Of a stretch of DNA of 34,954 nucleotides, positions 6,556-16,200 are shown one piece after another. Positions within the stretch are counted from its first letter, which is position 1, and each line of letters starts with the position of its first letter. The stretch is from Gemmatimonadota bacterium (lineage in GTDB: Bacteria; Gemmatimonadota; Gemmatimonadetes; Palauibacterales; Palauibacteraceae): the NCBI GenBank assembly GCA_029262175.1, contig JAJCZV010000159.1, positions 1-34,954 of the forward strand. Direction: 5' to 3'. The notes under the pieces were generated by a model. It was not told the DNA's origin. It made no database searches and was given only the letters and a program-made list of their open reading frames with translations. The translations under genes were made by a program, and so were the position numbers.

Positions 6556-8484
6556 TTACTCGGGTTCCAGGTACGTATACCCTTCGAGCTCGGCAGCGTA
6601 GTACTTACGGATCTCGCGGCTCTCGGCGACGGTCAGGGTCCCATCCCGAACGCGTCGCTCGCAGTCCTTCGAGATCGCCGGACCAAAACGCTCCGTGTCG
6701 TACTGCGAGTAGGTGAGGACCTCCCGGATGGTATCGCCGGGGACGAACTGATCGATCCACCACCCCCCCTGTTCGTGCCAATGCAGGTGGACGACGTGGT
6801 TGTCACCGAACAGGTTGTGCATGGCGCCTAGCGTCTCTTGGTAGGCGCCAACCAGGAAGATGCCGAGGTAGTAGGGCTCTCCGTCTCTGAAAGCGTGGAC
6901 GTCCAAGGTGCTCCGCTCTTCGCCACCCGACGCAAAGCGACAAATGCGACCGTCCGAATCACAGGTGAGGTCCGCAAGCACCGCTCGCACCGTCGGAACT
7001 TCGTCCAATCGATGGATGGGCATGATCGGGAACAGCTGGTCGACGGCCCAGGAATCCGGCACCGACTGGAACAGAGAAAAATTACAGAAGTACGTGCTCG
7101 ACAGGAGATCGTGGAGTTCGGTCAGCTCGTCCGGGATGTCGCCATCGTCGGCCGACTCCGCCACGATCCGACGGCACACCGTCCAAAACAGTCGGTCGCC
7201 CAGGGCGCGTGTCTGAAGATCCACATACCCGAGTCGAAACAACGAAAGCACTTGTTCGCGCGCTTGCCGGGCGTCGTGGTACGCCTCGACGAAGGCTCCC
7301 TCATCCAACAGGGTAAGGGCTAAACGCAGATCTGAGATCGGCTGCGGCTCTTCATCGGCCGCCGACACCGAGAAAGCCGAGTCCGTTTCCAGACCAGGTT
7401 CGTCGGGTGTCGCGGCCCCGAGCACCTGTGTCACCAACACGCTCTGGTGCGCGGCGCTTGCCCGGCCGGACTCCGTGACGATCGTGGGGTGTGCAACTCC
7501 GCGATCGTCGCAGATCACGCCGACGCGATACACGATCTCGTTGGCGTACTCTTCCAAGGAGTAGTTCATCGAAGCCGTGGCGCTTCCGTGTGGCCCGCCG
7601 TAGTTGACGCCGAGCCCGCCCCCCACGTCGATATAGCGCAAACCGACGCCCAGTTCGACGAGCTCACAGTACAGATGGGCCAGTTCGCCGATCGCGTCCT
7701 TGAGTCGACCGATGTCTTCGATCTGGCTACCGGGGTGACAATGAAGAAGTACGAAAGAGTCGAGTTCGCCGCGCACGCGAAGCACATCGACCAGTTCCAG
7801 TATTTCGCCCACGCGCAGCCCGAACTTCGATCGGTCCCCGAGCGACGCCTCCCACCGACCGGCCCCCGGGCTCGAAAGCCGAACCCGCACGCCCAACGGC
7901 TGACGAACCTGGAGTCGATCGGATTCGTAGAGGAGATCGCCGAGTTCCGTGGGCTTTTCGATCACTGGAACAATTTCGCGACCGAGTTTGGTCGCGGTCA
8001 CGACGCCGCGAAGATACGCCCGGTCTTTGAACCCGTTGCACACGATGAGACGGACGGGATCCGACGCGGTGAGCGCAGTCACGGCGAGGAGTTCCGGCTT
8101 CGACCCGACCTCGAGTCCGAGAGACAACTTCGGCCCGTGCCGGATGACTTCCTCTACGACCGGGCGTTGTTGGTTGACCTTGATCGGATACACGTGTACG
8201 TGATCACCCTGATATCCGTGTTCGGATATGGCCTGCTCGAAGACCCCGCGCATGACCGCGAGGCGGTCGGCGAGGATCTCGGTAAACCGGATCACGGTCG
8301 GTGGGGCGATGTCTCGCTCGACCAGCCCTTGGACGATTTCGAACAAGTCGAGCTCGTTGGTGGACCCGGCGCTGGGTCGCACGGCGACGTGCCCATCGGA
8401 GTTGATTCCGAAGTACCCTTCGCCCCAATCGTCCACGCCGTACTGGGCCGCCGCCCTCGCGATGTTCCGCTCTTTGTCTGACAT
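6556..8484 (-). CDS. speA: Biosynthetic arginine decarboxylase
   Basis: A 642-residue PLP enzyme, close to the roughly 630-660 residues of SpeA. It converts arginine to agmatine and CO2, the first step of the agmatine route to putrescine. The PLP lysine is K102 in HVYPIKVNQQ, in the N-terminal alpha/beta barrel; HCHPGSQI and the glycine loop YIDVGGGLGVNYGG bind cofactor phosphate; ESGRASAAHQSVLV is a family block; the C-terminal domain has DLTCDSDGRI with the conserved catalytic cysteine. The final HWHEQGGWWIDQFVPGDTI and LTYSQYD are typical for SpeA. Start is ATG 8484. It is transcribed towards the DHS-like gene with only 22 bp between the stops. Cytoplasmic or periplasm-associated as in other bacteria; no signal peptide is present. 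Confidence 0.97.
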   Translation of the reverse strand: MSDKERNIARAAAQYGVDDWGEGYFGINSDGHVAVRPSAGSTNELDLFEIVQGLVERDIAPPTVIRFTEILADRLAVMRGVFEQAISEHGYQGDHVHVYPIKVNQQRPVVEEVIRHGPKLSLGLEVGSKPELLAVTALTASDPVRLIVCNGFKDRAYLRGVVTATKLGREIVPVIEKPTELGDLLYESDRLQVRQPLGVRVRLSSPGAGRWEASLGDRSKFGLRVGEILELVDVLRVRGELDSFVLLHCHPGSQIEDIGRLKDAIGELAHLYCELVELGVGLRYIDVGGGLGVNYGGPHGSATASMNYSLEEYANEIVYRVGVICDDRGVAHPTIVTESGRASAAHQSVLVTQVLGAATPDEPGLETDSAFSVSAADEEPQPISDLRLALTLLDEGAFVEAYHDARQAREQVLSLFRLGYVDLQTRALGDRLFWTVCRRIVAESADDGDIPDELTELHDLLSSTYFCNFSLFQSVPDSWAVDQLFPIMPIHRLDEVPTVRAVLADLTCDSDGRICRFASGGEERSTLDVHAFRDGEPYYLGIFLVGAYQETLGAMHNLFGDNHVVHLHWHEQGGWWIDQFVPGDTIREVLTYSQYDTERFGPAISKDCERRVRDGTLTVAESREIRKYYAAELEGYTYLEPE

Positions 8485-8653
8485 AACCGGGATTCTAGCC
8501 GTTGGGCCGGTTGCGTGCCCAGCGCAGCGATCCCGGACTTTCGGGCGCAGTAGGAGGCTCGTCGAATCGGTACGCGCGGGGGCCAGCCTTGCCGGGTGCG
8601 AACACCTCTAGGACCTTGAAAGCGTCGATCCTCCAAGCCGCGAGAGAAGCCCG

Positions 8654-10306
8654 ATGCTGAACCGACGTTCGCACCTGTTTCCAGCCGCGTCAGTCGTGGC
8701 CCTCCTCTTATCCGCCTGCTCGAGCGGGGACGCTCCCTTCAGCGATTCGATTACCGAGGGTGCCCTGAGCGCCGATCTTCATTTTCTCGCCGGCGACGCA
8801 ATGGCGGGGCGACTGGTCGGGACTTCGGAGATCGCCATCGCTTCGGCTTGGATTCGCAGTCGCTTCGAGTCTCTGGGGCTCCGGCCGGCGGGCGACCGGG
8901 AAGACTATTACCAGGACTTCGATCTGGCTTGGTTCAGCCTCGCCCCGGGAAACGAGTTGACGTTCACCGGAGCAAGCCGCGCGCGCCGGCCCGGGAACGG
9001 ATGGACGCCATCGAACGTGAGCGCGACCGGGCGCGCGAGTGGCGATGTCGTGTTCGCCGGGTTTGGGATCGTGGAGCCGCGGCTCGACTACGACGACTAT
9101 CGAGGTGCGGATCTGCAAGGCAAGATCGTTTTGGTCCTCGAGCGCGAACCGGGCGCTACGGATCCAGCGAGTCCTTTCGATGGGTTGGTCACCGCCGAAG
9201 CCTCACGTGAGTGGCGAAAGGCACTCGCAGCCCAGGAGCGCGGTGCCGCCGCGATCCTGTTTACGCGGGACATCCAAAACCGAGAGGACAGTCAAGATTG
9301 GACCGAGACGCACCGGTCGGCCTGGCCGGAAACGCCTCGACGCATCGAGCGCTTTACGCTCGGGACCTGGGTAAATCAGATCGAGATCCCGGCAGCCCGC
9401 ATCTCATCGGAACTCGCGGCGACGCTCGTCGCCGGTTCTGGCCAATCGCTTCAAGCGCTCGCATCAGCGGCCGAGTCGGCCGCCCAAGGCCTGGGCGTGG
9501 TGGAACTCGGGGGAGCCCGCGTCGCGATGAACCTCGCCGTGACGCGCCACGTAACGCCCGGTCGCAACATCCTTGCGATGATCGAAGGATCCGACCCGGC
9601 GCTGAGAGACGAAGTCGTCATCATCGGGGCACACCACGATCACGAAGGCCGCGATGGAGAGGTCGTGTTTGCCGGAGCCGACGATGACGGGTCGGGGACG
9701 GTCGGCGTACTCGCTGTGGCCGAGGCGTATGCGCGTGCGGCCGAGCAAGGGAAGCGACCGCGTCGCAGCGTGGTCTTTGCGATCTGGGACGCGGAGGAGC
9801 GCGGGCTCTTGGGCGCCTGGTATCACACCGAGAGCCCGACGGTCCCACTCGAGAACATCGTCGCAAACCTCAATCTCGACATGATCGGACGACACCAAGA
9901 GGTGCCGGCGGACCAAGGCAACCGTTTCCGCGGGTTGGAAGAGCAAAGCGCCGAGTCCAACTCGAACGCGACCAACATCCTCGGTTACAGCCGTACTCCA
10001 GAACTGGCCGCGGCCGTCGAATCCGCGAACCGCTTTGGTCTGACGCTGAGAATGCGCTACGACAACAATGAGTCCAACCTACTAAGGCGATCGGACCACT
10101 GGCCATTTCTCCAAAACGGGGTGCCGGCGGTGTGGTTTCACACCGGGCTACACCCTGACTATCACCGCTCTGGCGACACGCCCGACCGCATCGAGTACGA
10201 AAAAATGACGCGGATCGTTCGACTCGTACACCAAACGAGTTGGAACCTCGCGAACGCCGACGAACGCCCTAGGATCGAGCCGATGGGGTCGCGTCCGCGG
10301 TCTTAG
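8654..10306 (+). CDS. M28-family metallopeptidase, lipoprotein
   Basis: A 550-residue exported aminopeptidase-like protein. The lipoprotein signal (LFPAASVVALLLSAC) places the lipid cysteine at residue 22. A PA-type insert domain lies between the two halves of the peptidase (about residues 100-270, with VVFAGFGIV and GKIVLVLER). The M28 di-zinc site is visible: GAHHDH (H327 ligand, D329 catalytic), GADDDGSG with the bridging aspartate, WDAEERG with the general-base and ligand glutamates, LDMIGR, and the last ligand in GLHPDYHRSGDT. It probably removes N-terminal residues from peptides at the cell surface or in the periplasm. It is divergent from speA (169-bp gap) and ends 4 bp before the convergent lipoprotein gene. 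Confidence 0.93.
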   Translation: MLNRRSHLFPAASVVALLLSACSSGDAPFSDSITEGALSADLHFLAGDAMAGRLVGTSEIAIASAWIRSRFESLGLRPAGDREDYYQDFDLAWFSLAPGNELTFTGASRARRPGNGWTPSNVSATGRASGDVVFAGFGIVEPRLDYDDYRGADLQGKIVLVLEREPGATDPASPFDGLVTAEASREWRKALAAQERGAAAILFTRDIQNREDSQDWTETHRSAWPETPRRIERFTLGTWVNQIEIPAARISSELAATLVAGSGQSLQALASAAESAAQGLGVVELGGARVAMNLAVTRHVTPGRNILAMIEGSDPALRDEVVIIGAHHDHEGRDGEVVFAGADDDGSGTVGVLAVAEAYARAAEQGKRPRRSVVFAIWDAEERGLLGAWYHTESPTVPLENIVANLNLDMIGRHQEVPADQGNRFRGLEEQSAESNSNATNILGYSRTPELAAAVESANRFGLTLRMRYDNNESNLLRRSDHWPFLQNGVPAVWFHTGLHPDYHRSGDTPDRIEYEKMTRIVRLVHQTSWNLANADERPRIEPMGSRPRS

Positions 10307-10310
10307 CCGC

Positions 10311-10958
10311 CTACGCCCCTCCGGGAGGTCCCATGCTCTCGAGTTCGTCGGTGATCTCGCTGACGCGATCCAGGAGCGGACCCATGGCGGGGTCCTTGGC
10401 GCGCATCCACTCGAACAGCGACTGACGAAAGGTTTCGATCGCTTCGGACACGTCTTCGCGATCCGCTGCTGCCGCCTGCGCTTCGCCGAGGCGGACCTGC
10501 AAACCCTGTAGCTCAGATCCTAGCGCCTGCAGACGCACCTGGTCGCCGGCCTGCTCCGCCACACCGTATTCGGCCCTCAAGACTTCGAAGCGGTCGCGCG
10601 CTTCCGTGAATCCGGGACTGACGCTCTCCATGACCGCGTCCACCTCGACAATGAGCGCTTGTTCCTGCGCCTGGATGACGGGATCCTGGAGCGCCAGTTC
10701 GCGAACCGGCGTCAGCGACTGATCCAGCGCCTGCAGCTCACTCACGAGTTCCATTTGTCGTTGAATCGTGGCGTCGGCCACGGGCGTTCCAGCGGTCGCC
10801 GCGGGCGACTCGGCCTCGGCATCTGCTTGATCGGATTGACACCCGGCGGACGCGAAAGCGACGACCGTGGCCACCAAAACGAGACAGCGGGGGCGGCCGA
10901 CCATCAGCAGACGTCCAAGTCGTCCGACAGCGGCTGGGGGGCGAGAATGATCGGTCAT
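10311..10958 (-). CDS. Uncharacterised coiled-coil lipoprotein
   Basis: A 215-residue protein with a hydrophobic signal (CLVLVATVVAFASAGC) whose lipobox cysteine is about residue 40 from the ATG at 10958. An ATG 18 codons further in would give a more usual signal length, so the start is uncertain. After an Ala/Glu-rich linker the rest is almost wholly alpha-helical, rich in Gln, Glu, Leu and Ala, with heptad-like spacing (for example residues 65-180), and ends in a Pro/Gly tail. It has no cysteine besides the lipobox and no catalytic motif. It is likely anchored to a membrane in the periplasm as a structural or chaperone-like protein. I recognise no named family. Confidence 0.72.
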   Translation of the reverse strand: MTDHSRPPAAVGRLGRLLMVGRPRCLVLVATVVAFASAGCQSDQADAEAESPAATAGTPVADATIQRQMELVSELQALDQSLTPVRELALQDPVIQAQEQALIVEVDAVMESVSPGFTEARDRFEVLRAEYGVAEQAGDQVRLQALGSELQGLQVRLGEAQAAAADREDVSEAIETFRQSLFEWMRAKDPAMGPLLDRVSEITDELESMGPPGGA

Positions 10959-11044
10959 CGTTTGGAGATCCTGTGGAGGTAAGCGGGAGTGCCCTGCTCA
11001 ACGCATCCGTCGCGCGAGGGCAAATTTGAACCGCGTGGACGCGT

Positions 11045-11092
11045 CGGCGGATCCCCGCCGGTTTCAACCATTCTAGCGGGGCGAGGGTTGAA
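11045..11092. repeat. Two adjacent inverted repeats in the gap before the M24 gene
   Basis: In the 236-bp divergent gap between the coiled-coil lipoprotein and the M24 gene there is CGGCGG-ATCC-CCGCCG (11045-11060), directly followed by TTCAACC and GGTTGAA arms (11063-11069 and 11086-11092) around a 16-nt spacer. Both repeats are perfect. They could be an operator or a leader RNA structure; no T-run follows, so they are not a simple terminator. Confidence 0.45.
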
Positions 11093-11194
11093 TCACACGG
11101 CACCTGGTGCCTCGGTGCATAGCTTGGTGAGTAACCTGGCTCGGATTTCCGGGCCTGAGATCGCGAAGCGGGCCTAACTCGCAGGGAGAACTTC

Positions 11195-12556
11195 ATGCTG
11201 ACACGCCGCCACTTCTTGGGCGCCTCCGCGGCCTCGGTTGCCGCCGCAGCCACACACGCTTCCTTCCCGGGATCGGCCCTCGCCGGGCCGGGTGCGCCGG
11301 ATGAGGCATGGCCGGATCCGACGCTGCCGCGCGCCAACGACGATCTGCTCGACACGTGGCTGCAGGAGGTCCCGCCGTCGATCGCGCGTCTGACCTCTAT
11401 GGCCGACCAGGCCCGACCCATTGCGGTGGAAGAGCGCGCCGGCCGGGTGGAAAAGGCCCGTGGCCTCATGCGCGCGGCCGATATCGACGCGTTGTTTCTG
11501 ACCGGCGGCACTTCGCTGGACTATTTCAGCGGAATGCGGTGGGGCTTGAGCGAACGGTTGTTCGCATTGGTCGTGCCCGTCCGCGGCAATCCCTTCGTGG
11601 TGACCCCTGCGTTCGAGGAAGATCGTGCGCGCGAACAAATCGCTATGGGGCCCTTTGACGCCTCGACGCCAGTTCTTACTTGGGAAGAAGATGAGAGCCC
11701 CTACGCGCTCGTGGCGGGCGGCCTTCGAGAACTCGGGATTGCGACGGGACGGATCGCGATCGAGGAGACGGTGCGCTTCGTATTCAGCGATGGCGTGAGT
11801 CAGTCGGCCCCTGGGCTCGAGCTCACCAGCGGCACTCCGATCACCTTTGGCTGTCGAGGGCAAAAAGATCCGCATGAACTGGAACTCATGCGGCTCGCCT
11901 CGGACGTGACGCTCAAAGCCTATGAGGCGGCGTATCTGGCGCTCGATGAAGGCATGACGCAGAACGATTTCGCGCGTCTCGTTTCGATGGCGCACTCACG
12001 GCTCGGATTCACGGGCGGAGCCGGCGTTCAAACAGGCGAGTACAGCGCGCTCCCGCACGGCTCGATCACCCCTCAGGTCGTGCGCGAGGGCACCATCCTA
12101 TTGATCGATGGCGGCTGTGGCGTCGAGGGATATCGCTCTGATCTCAGCCGGACCTTCGTGCTCGGTAAGGCCACCGACAAGATGAACCGCGTGTTCGACA
12201 TCGAGCGACGCGCACAGGACGCGGCACTCGCCGCCGCAGGCCCCGGCGTCCAAGCGCAGGCCGTTGACGCAGCCGCGCGAAGCGTCATTTCAGACGCCGG
12301 CTATGGGCCGGGATACAAGCACTTCACCCATCGGGTCGGACATGGCATGGGGATGGATGGGCACGAGTGGCCATATCTCGTCAAGGGTAATACCATGCCG
12401 CTCCAACCGGGGCACACGTTTTCCGATGAACCCGGCATTTACATTCGCGGAGAGTTTGGCGTCCGCCTCGAAGATGACATGGTGATCACCGAAGACGGAG
12501 CGGAGCTGTTCACGCCGCAGAGCCCGTCGCTCGAAGATCCCTTTGGAATGGATTGA
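11195..12556 (+). CDS. M24-family metallopeptidase (Xaa-Pro peptidase-like), Tat-exported
   Basis: A 453-residue protein. The N-terminus has a twin-arginine signal (TRRHFLGASAASVAAAA) that ends near residue 31, so it is exported folded, as expected for a metalloenzyme. An N-terminal creatinase-like domain (about 80-235) precedes the pita-bread catalytic domain. The five metal ligands are all present: D305 in LLIDGGCG, D316 in YRSDLSRT, H383 in HRVGHGMGMDGHE, E412 in SDEPGIYI and E426 in RLEDDMVIT. This set is typical of Xaa-Pro aminopeptidases or dipeptidases; the substrate is probably proline-containing peptides. ATG 11195 has GGGAGAA about 6 nt upstream. The next gene follows after 9 bp, so they are probably co-transcribed. 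Confidence 0.93.
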   Translation: MLTRRHFLGASAASVAAAATHASFPGSALAGPGAPDEAWPDPTLPRANDDLLDTWLQEVPPSIARLTSMADQARPIAVEERAGRVEKARGLMRAADIDALFLTGGTSLDYFSGMRWGLSERLFALVVPVRGNPFVVTPAFEEDRAREQIAMGPFDASTPVLTWEEDESPYALVAGGLRELGIATGRIAIEETVRFVFSDGVSQSAPGLELTSGTPITFGCRGQKDPHELELMRLASDVTLKAYEAAYLALDEGMTQNDFARLVSMAHSRLGFTGGAGVQTGEYSALPHGSITPQVVREGTILLIDGGCGVEGYRSDLSRTFVLGKATDKMNRVFDIERRAQDAALAAAGPGVQAQAVDAAARSVISDAGYGPGYKHFTHRVGHGMGMDGHEWPYLVKGNTMPLQPGHTFSDEPGIYIRGEFGVRLEDDMVITEDGAELFTPQSPSLEDPFGMD

Positions 12557-12565
12557 CAAGTCGCG

Positions 12566-13255
12566 ATGAAATCGATCAAACGCTCGCCCTTTCTCGTATG
12601 GAGTCTCTTGCTCCTCACGGCCGCGACGCTCCGTGCGCAGACGGTCGAGGAGATGTGTCCGAACGCCAAGGACACCGGAGCGCTGCTCGGGGTCGTGTCA
12701 GACGTCGATGCGGCGATGGCGCTCCCCGGCGCCACCGTCCGCGCGACCTGGGAGACCGACGGGACGCCCGGCATCGGTGAAACGCAGACCGGGATCGATG
12801 GCGGTTTCACGTTGTGCTACCTGCCCATAGGTACGGAGCTGACCGTCCAAGCCATGTTCGCCACGATGACGGGTCAGCCGGTCTCCATCACCCTCGCCGA
12901 GACGATCACACAGCAAGACATCGGATTCTCGTTGACGGGCGGGGCGACCTCGACGGACAACGGGCAAGTTTGGGCCTGCATCGGCCCGCCCGACTCGCAG
13001 ATCCGAGTCCAGTTGGGCAGCCTCGTGCGGTGCGATCCTCAGTGGCCGCCCCTCGATCGGTGCCCGAAACAAGAGCTCGAGAGGGTTTCCGCCTCCGCCG
13101 GTTCCAGGGGACGAGGCGCCATGAGAGAGATGGTGGATTCGCTCGTCGATGCGGCCGAGCGACTTGGCGCCAACGCTCTGGTCGACATTCAAGGGGGACG
13201 AGGTTCGATCAGCGCTTTGGCGGTCAAGATCGAGGTTGATCCTTCGACCTGCTGA
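12566..13255 (+). CDS. Secreted protein with carboxypeptidase-regulatory-like domain
   Basis: A 229-residue exported protein. The Sec signal peptide (FLVWSLLLLTAATLRAQ) is cleaved near residue 25. Residues about 38-115 form a beta-sandwich of the CarboxypepD_reg type: GALLGVVSDVDAAMALPGATV, GGFTLCYLPIGTELTVQA and a final strand. A C-terminal segment (about 180-225; MVDSLVDAAERLGANALVDI followed by an alternating strand) resembles an alpha/beta dodecin/YbjQ-like helix-strand unit, but that match is weak. Several cysteines may form disulfides. It lies 9 bp after the M24 gene and 22 bp before the TonB-dependent receptor, whose N-terminus carries the same type of regulatory domain, so a partner role at the outer membrane is plausible. 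Confidence 0.75.
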   Translation: MKSIKRSPFLVWSLLLLTAATLRAQTVEEMCPNAKDTGALLGVVSDVDAAMALPGATVRATWETDGTPGIGETQTGIDGGFTLCYLPIGTELTVQAMFATMTGQPVSITLAETITQQDIGFSLTGGATSTDNGQVWACIGPPDSQIRVQLGSLVRCDPQWPPLDRCPKQELERVSASAGSRGRGAMREMVDSLVDAAERLGANALVDIQGGRGSISALAVKIEVDPSTC

Positions 13256-13277
13256 ACTAACATCCCTGGAGGGCACG

Positions 13278-16200
13278 ATGCGCGGACCGCTTGGTATCTC
13301 GTGTTGGACCCGCGGAATGAGTGTGGGCCTGCTCATGGTCCTCTGGCTTTCGGTTGACGCCAGAGACGCCTCGGCTCAGGGCGTGACGACAGCCGGAGTC
13401 GCGGGAACCGTCGTTGGCCCAGATGGCTCCCCCATCGCCGACGCGCGCATCGAGCTGAGGCGTGATGACACCGGCGCTGTCTGGATCTCGGTCACGAACG
13501 AGGCGGGCCGTTTCAACTTCACGAACCTCCGTCCGGGCGGACCTCATACCCTCGAGGCCTCGCGGATCGGGCTTAGGACGGTGAGTCGCGGCGGGTTGAT
13601 GCTCAGCATTGGCCAGCGTCTCGCAATCGATATCGAGCTCGTGGAGACCGCGGTCGCACTTCCAGAATTGTCGATCAGCGTGCAAGGCGATCCGGAGTTC
13701 GACCGTTCGCGCATGGGTCCCGTCACGGTGATCGATCAGAGCACGCTCGAACGATTGCCGACGATCTCTCGCGACTTCACCGAATTCGCGCAGCTGTCGC
13801 CGCTCGTGGTCGTCGACGAAAGCGGTGTCTCGGTAGCGGGCTCGAATGTTCGATTCAACAACATTCAAATCGATGGCGCGCTAAACCAGGACGTGTTTGG
13901 CCTCTCCCCGAGCGGCGTCGCCGGCGGACGCGCGCGCGGACGCGTGATCCCTTTGACGGCCATCGAGGAGCTGCAGGTCCTCGTTGCACCTTACGATGTG
14001 CGTCAATCCGGGTTTACCGGCGGCGTACTCAACGCCGTCACGCGGTCGGGCACGAACGAATTCGAGGGCTCCGTATTCGGCTTTATCCGCGACGATCTCT
14101 TGGTAGGAGATGCCGTGCTCGGCGGCGTCCCGAGGGCCGCAGGTGAGCTCGACAATCTGTTTGTCGGTTTCGACATCGGTGGACCGATCGCTACGGATCG
14201 AGTGCACTTCTTCGCGGCCGGCGAGATCGAACAGCGGCGGCGTCCACCCGACGGCTTTCTCGTGGGGATCGACGACGCCGTGCTGACTCAGCTCGTCCCC
14301 GATTCCGTAGGCCGGGTCTCCGACATCCTCGCTGGGTTCGGAGCCGACGCAGGAGACGCAGGCGAGTTTACGCTCGAAAACGATCTGGCCAATCTCTTCA
14401 CGCGGATCGACGTGCAACTAGACGGGTCGAACCAGGCCATGTTGCGCTACAACTTTGCGAGCGCCAACGACGCCCCCGCTCCGAACCGGCTGCCCGGCGA
14501 CTCCTACGAGCTCTCGTCGAACGGGACGCGGATCGAGAGCCGCAACCACTCCATCGTCGGCCAATGGCTGTCCACACTGAGCCCGACGTTATCGAACGAT
14601 CTCCTCGTAAGCACACAGTTTCTTCGCGACCGTGAGGCGCCCCTTTCGGTTTATCCGCGTGTCGAGGTGCAGTTGATGGGGCGGGAGGACGGTCAGGGGT
14701 TCACACGCGAACTGAGGGCGGGGGGAAACTTCTTCGCAAACGAGAGCGAGCTCGATCAGGACATCCTTCAGGTAACGAACTCGCTCACGCTCGCGGTCGG
14801 TGATCACCGCTTGACGTTCGGCGGCGGCTTCGAACGTTTCGCGATTCGTCGTTCCTATCTCCCCGGTTCGCTCGGCACCTATCGTTTCAAGTCGCTCGCG
14901 GACCTCGAGGCGAACGCGCCGTCGGAATACGTCGTCAACGTCCCGCTGGCCGCCGGCGCCGGCTCGACTCGGTTCGCGGTGAATCAGTTTTCAGCGTTTC
15001 TGCAAGAAGAGGCTCGGGTGAGCGACGCCATCAGCTTTCAAGTCGGCGTGAGGGTCGATGTGCCGACGATGCCCGATGCTCCGGTCTCGAACGCGGCCGT
15101 CGAGCAGTCGTTCGGGTTTGGCACGGACCACCTTCCGAGCGGGAAGGTGCTGTTCTCGCCGAGGCTCGGGTTCAATGCGCGGTTCGGGGCCGACCTCGGG
15201 ACCCAGATTCGTGGCGGCGCGGGCATCTTCACGGGCCGTCCGCCGTTCGCTTGGCTGGCCGAGGCCTACCAGAACACGGGGCTTTCGGCTGGCTTCCTCA
15301 CGTGCGAGCGCCGCAACGTCGGGGTCCCGGACCCAGAGATCGTCCCCATCTTCGACCCGCGCAGTCCGGCCCCGACGACGTGCGCCGACGGAAGCCAGTC
15401 TACGGCCCCGACGGTGACGGCCTTTGATCGGGATTTCCGGTTTCCGCAAGACTTCAAGATCTCGATGGCGATAGATCAGCGGCTCCCGGCGGGGTTCACC
15501 CTCTCGCTCGAGGGTCTCTACACGAAGGCCGTCAACCAAATCTTCCTCGAAGATCTCAACCTGGGTCCGGTGGTTCCGGTATCGGAGCGGACGCCGGAGA
15601 ACGGGTTCTCCGATGGGTTCGGGTTCAATGATCGCGAGTCGTTCGGTGACGGCGGGGCGGGAAACGAACTCATCGATCCCCCGCCCGGCAGTCCGCCTGG
15701 CGATCGGGAGCCGACGTTTTTCCCTCGTCGAGTCAACGACGCCTTCGGACAGGTCATGCTCGTCGGGAATCGGTCGGAGAATTTTTCGTACGCGTTGAGC
15801 GCGCGACTGCGAAAGCAGTTCGGCGACCGAATCGCCGTCGACGCGGGGTACGCATTCAACCGATCGGCGGATCTGCAGAGCCTGGCGTCGCTCGATGCGA
15901 CGGCGAATTTCGGGTTCACGGCGATCGAGGGCGATCCCAACCGTCCGCAACGCCAACCCTCTTTGTACGATCGACCGCACAAAATGGTCGCGAGTGCGAC
16001 GGCGGCCCTTTCCGAGCGATGGGGTGGTGCGCGGATATCGTTGCTCTATGTGGGGCAGTCGGGTCAGCCCTATTCCTACGTCTACTCCAGCGACCTCAAC
16101 GCCGACGGCTACTCGGGGATCGGGCAGGCGCTTGACCTGACCAACGACCTGATCTATGTGCCAGAGGGTGCCTCGAGTTTTCCGGGTGGGCGTACGGGGC

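Noticed and set aside
7447..8481. Open frame (344 codons) on the plus strand opposite speA
   Set aside because: It mirrors the speA codon pattern on the other strand and has no domain-like features; speA is certain.
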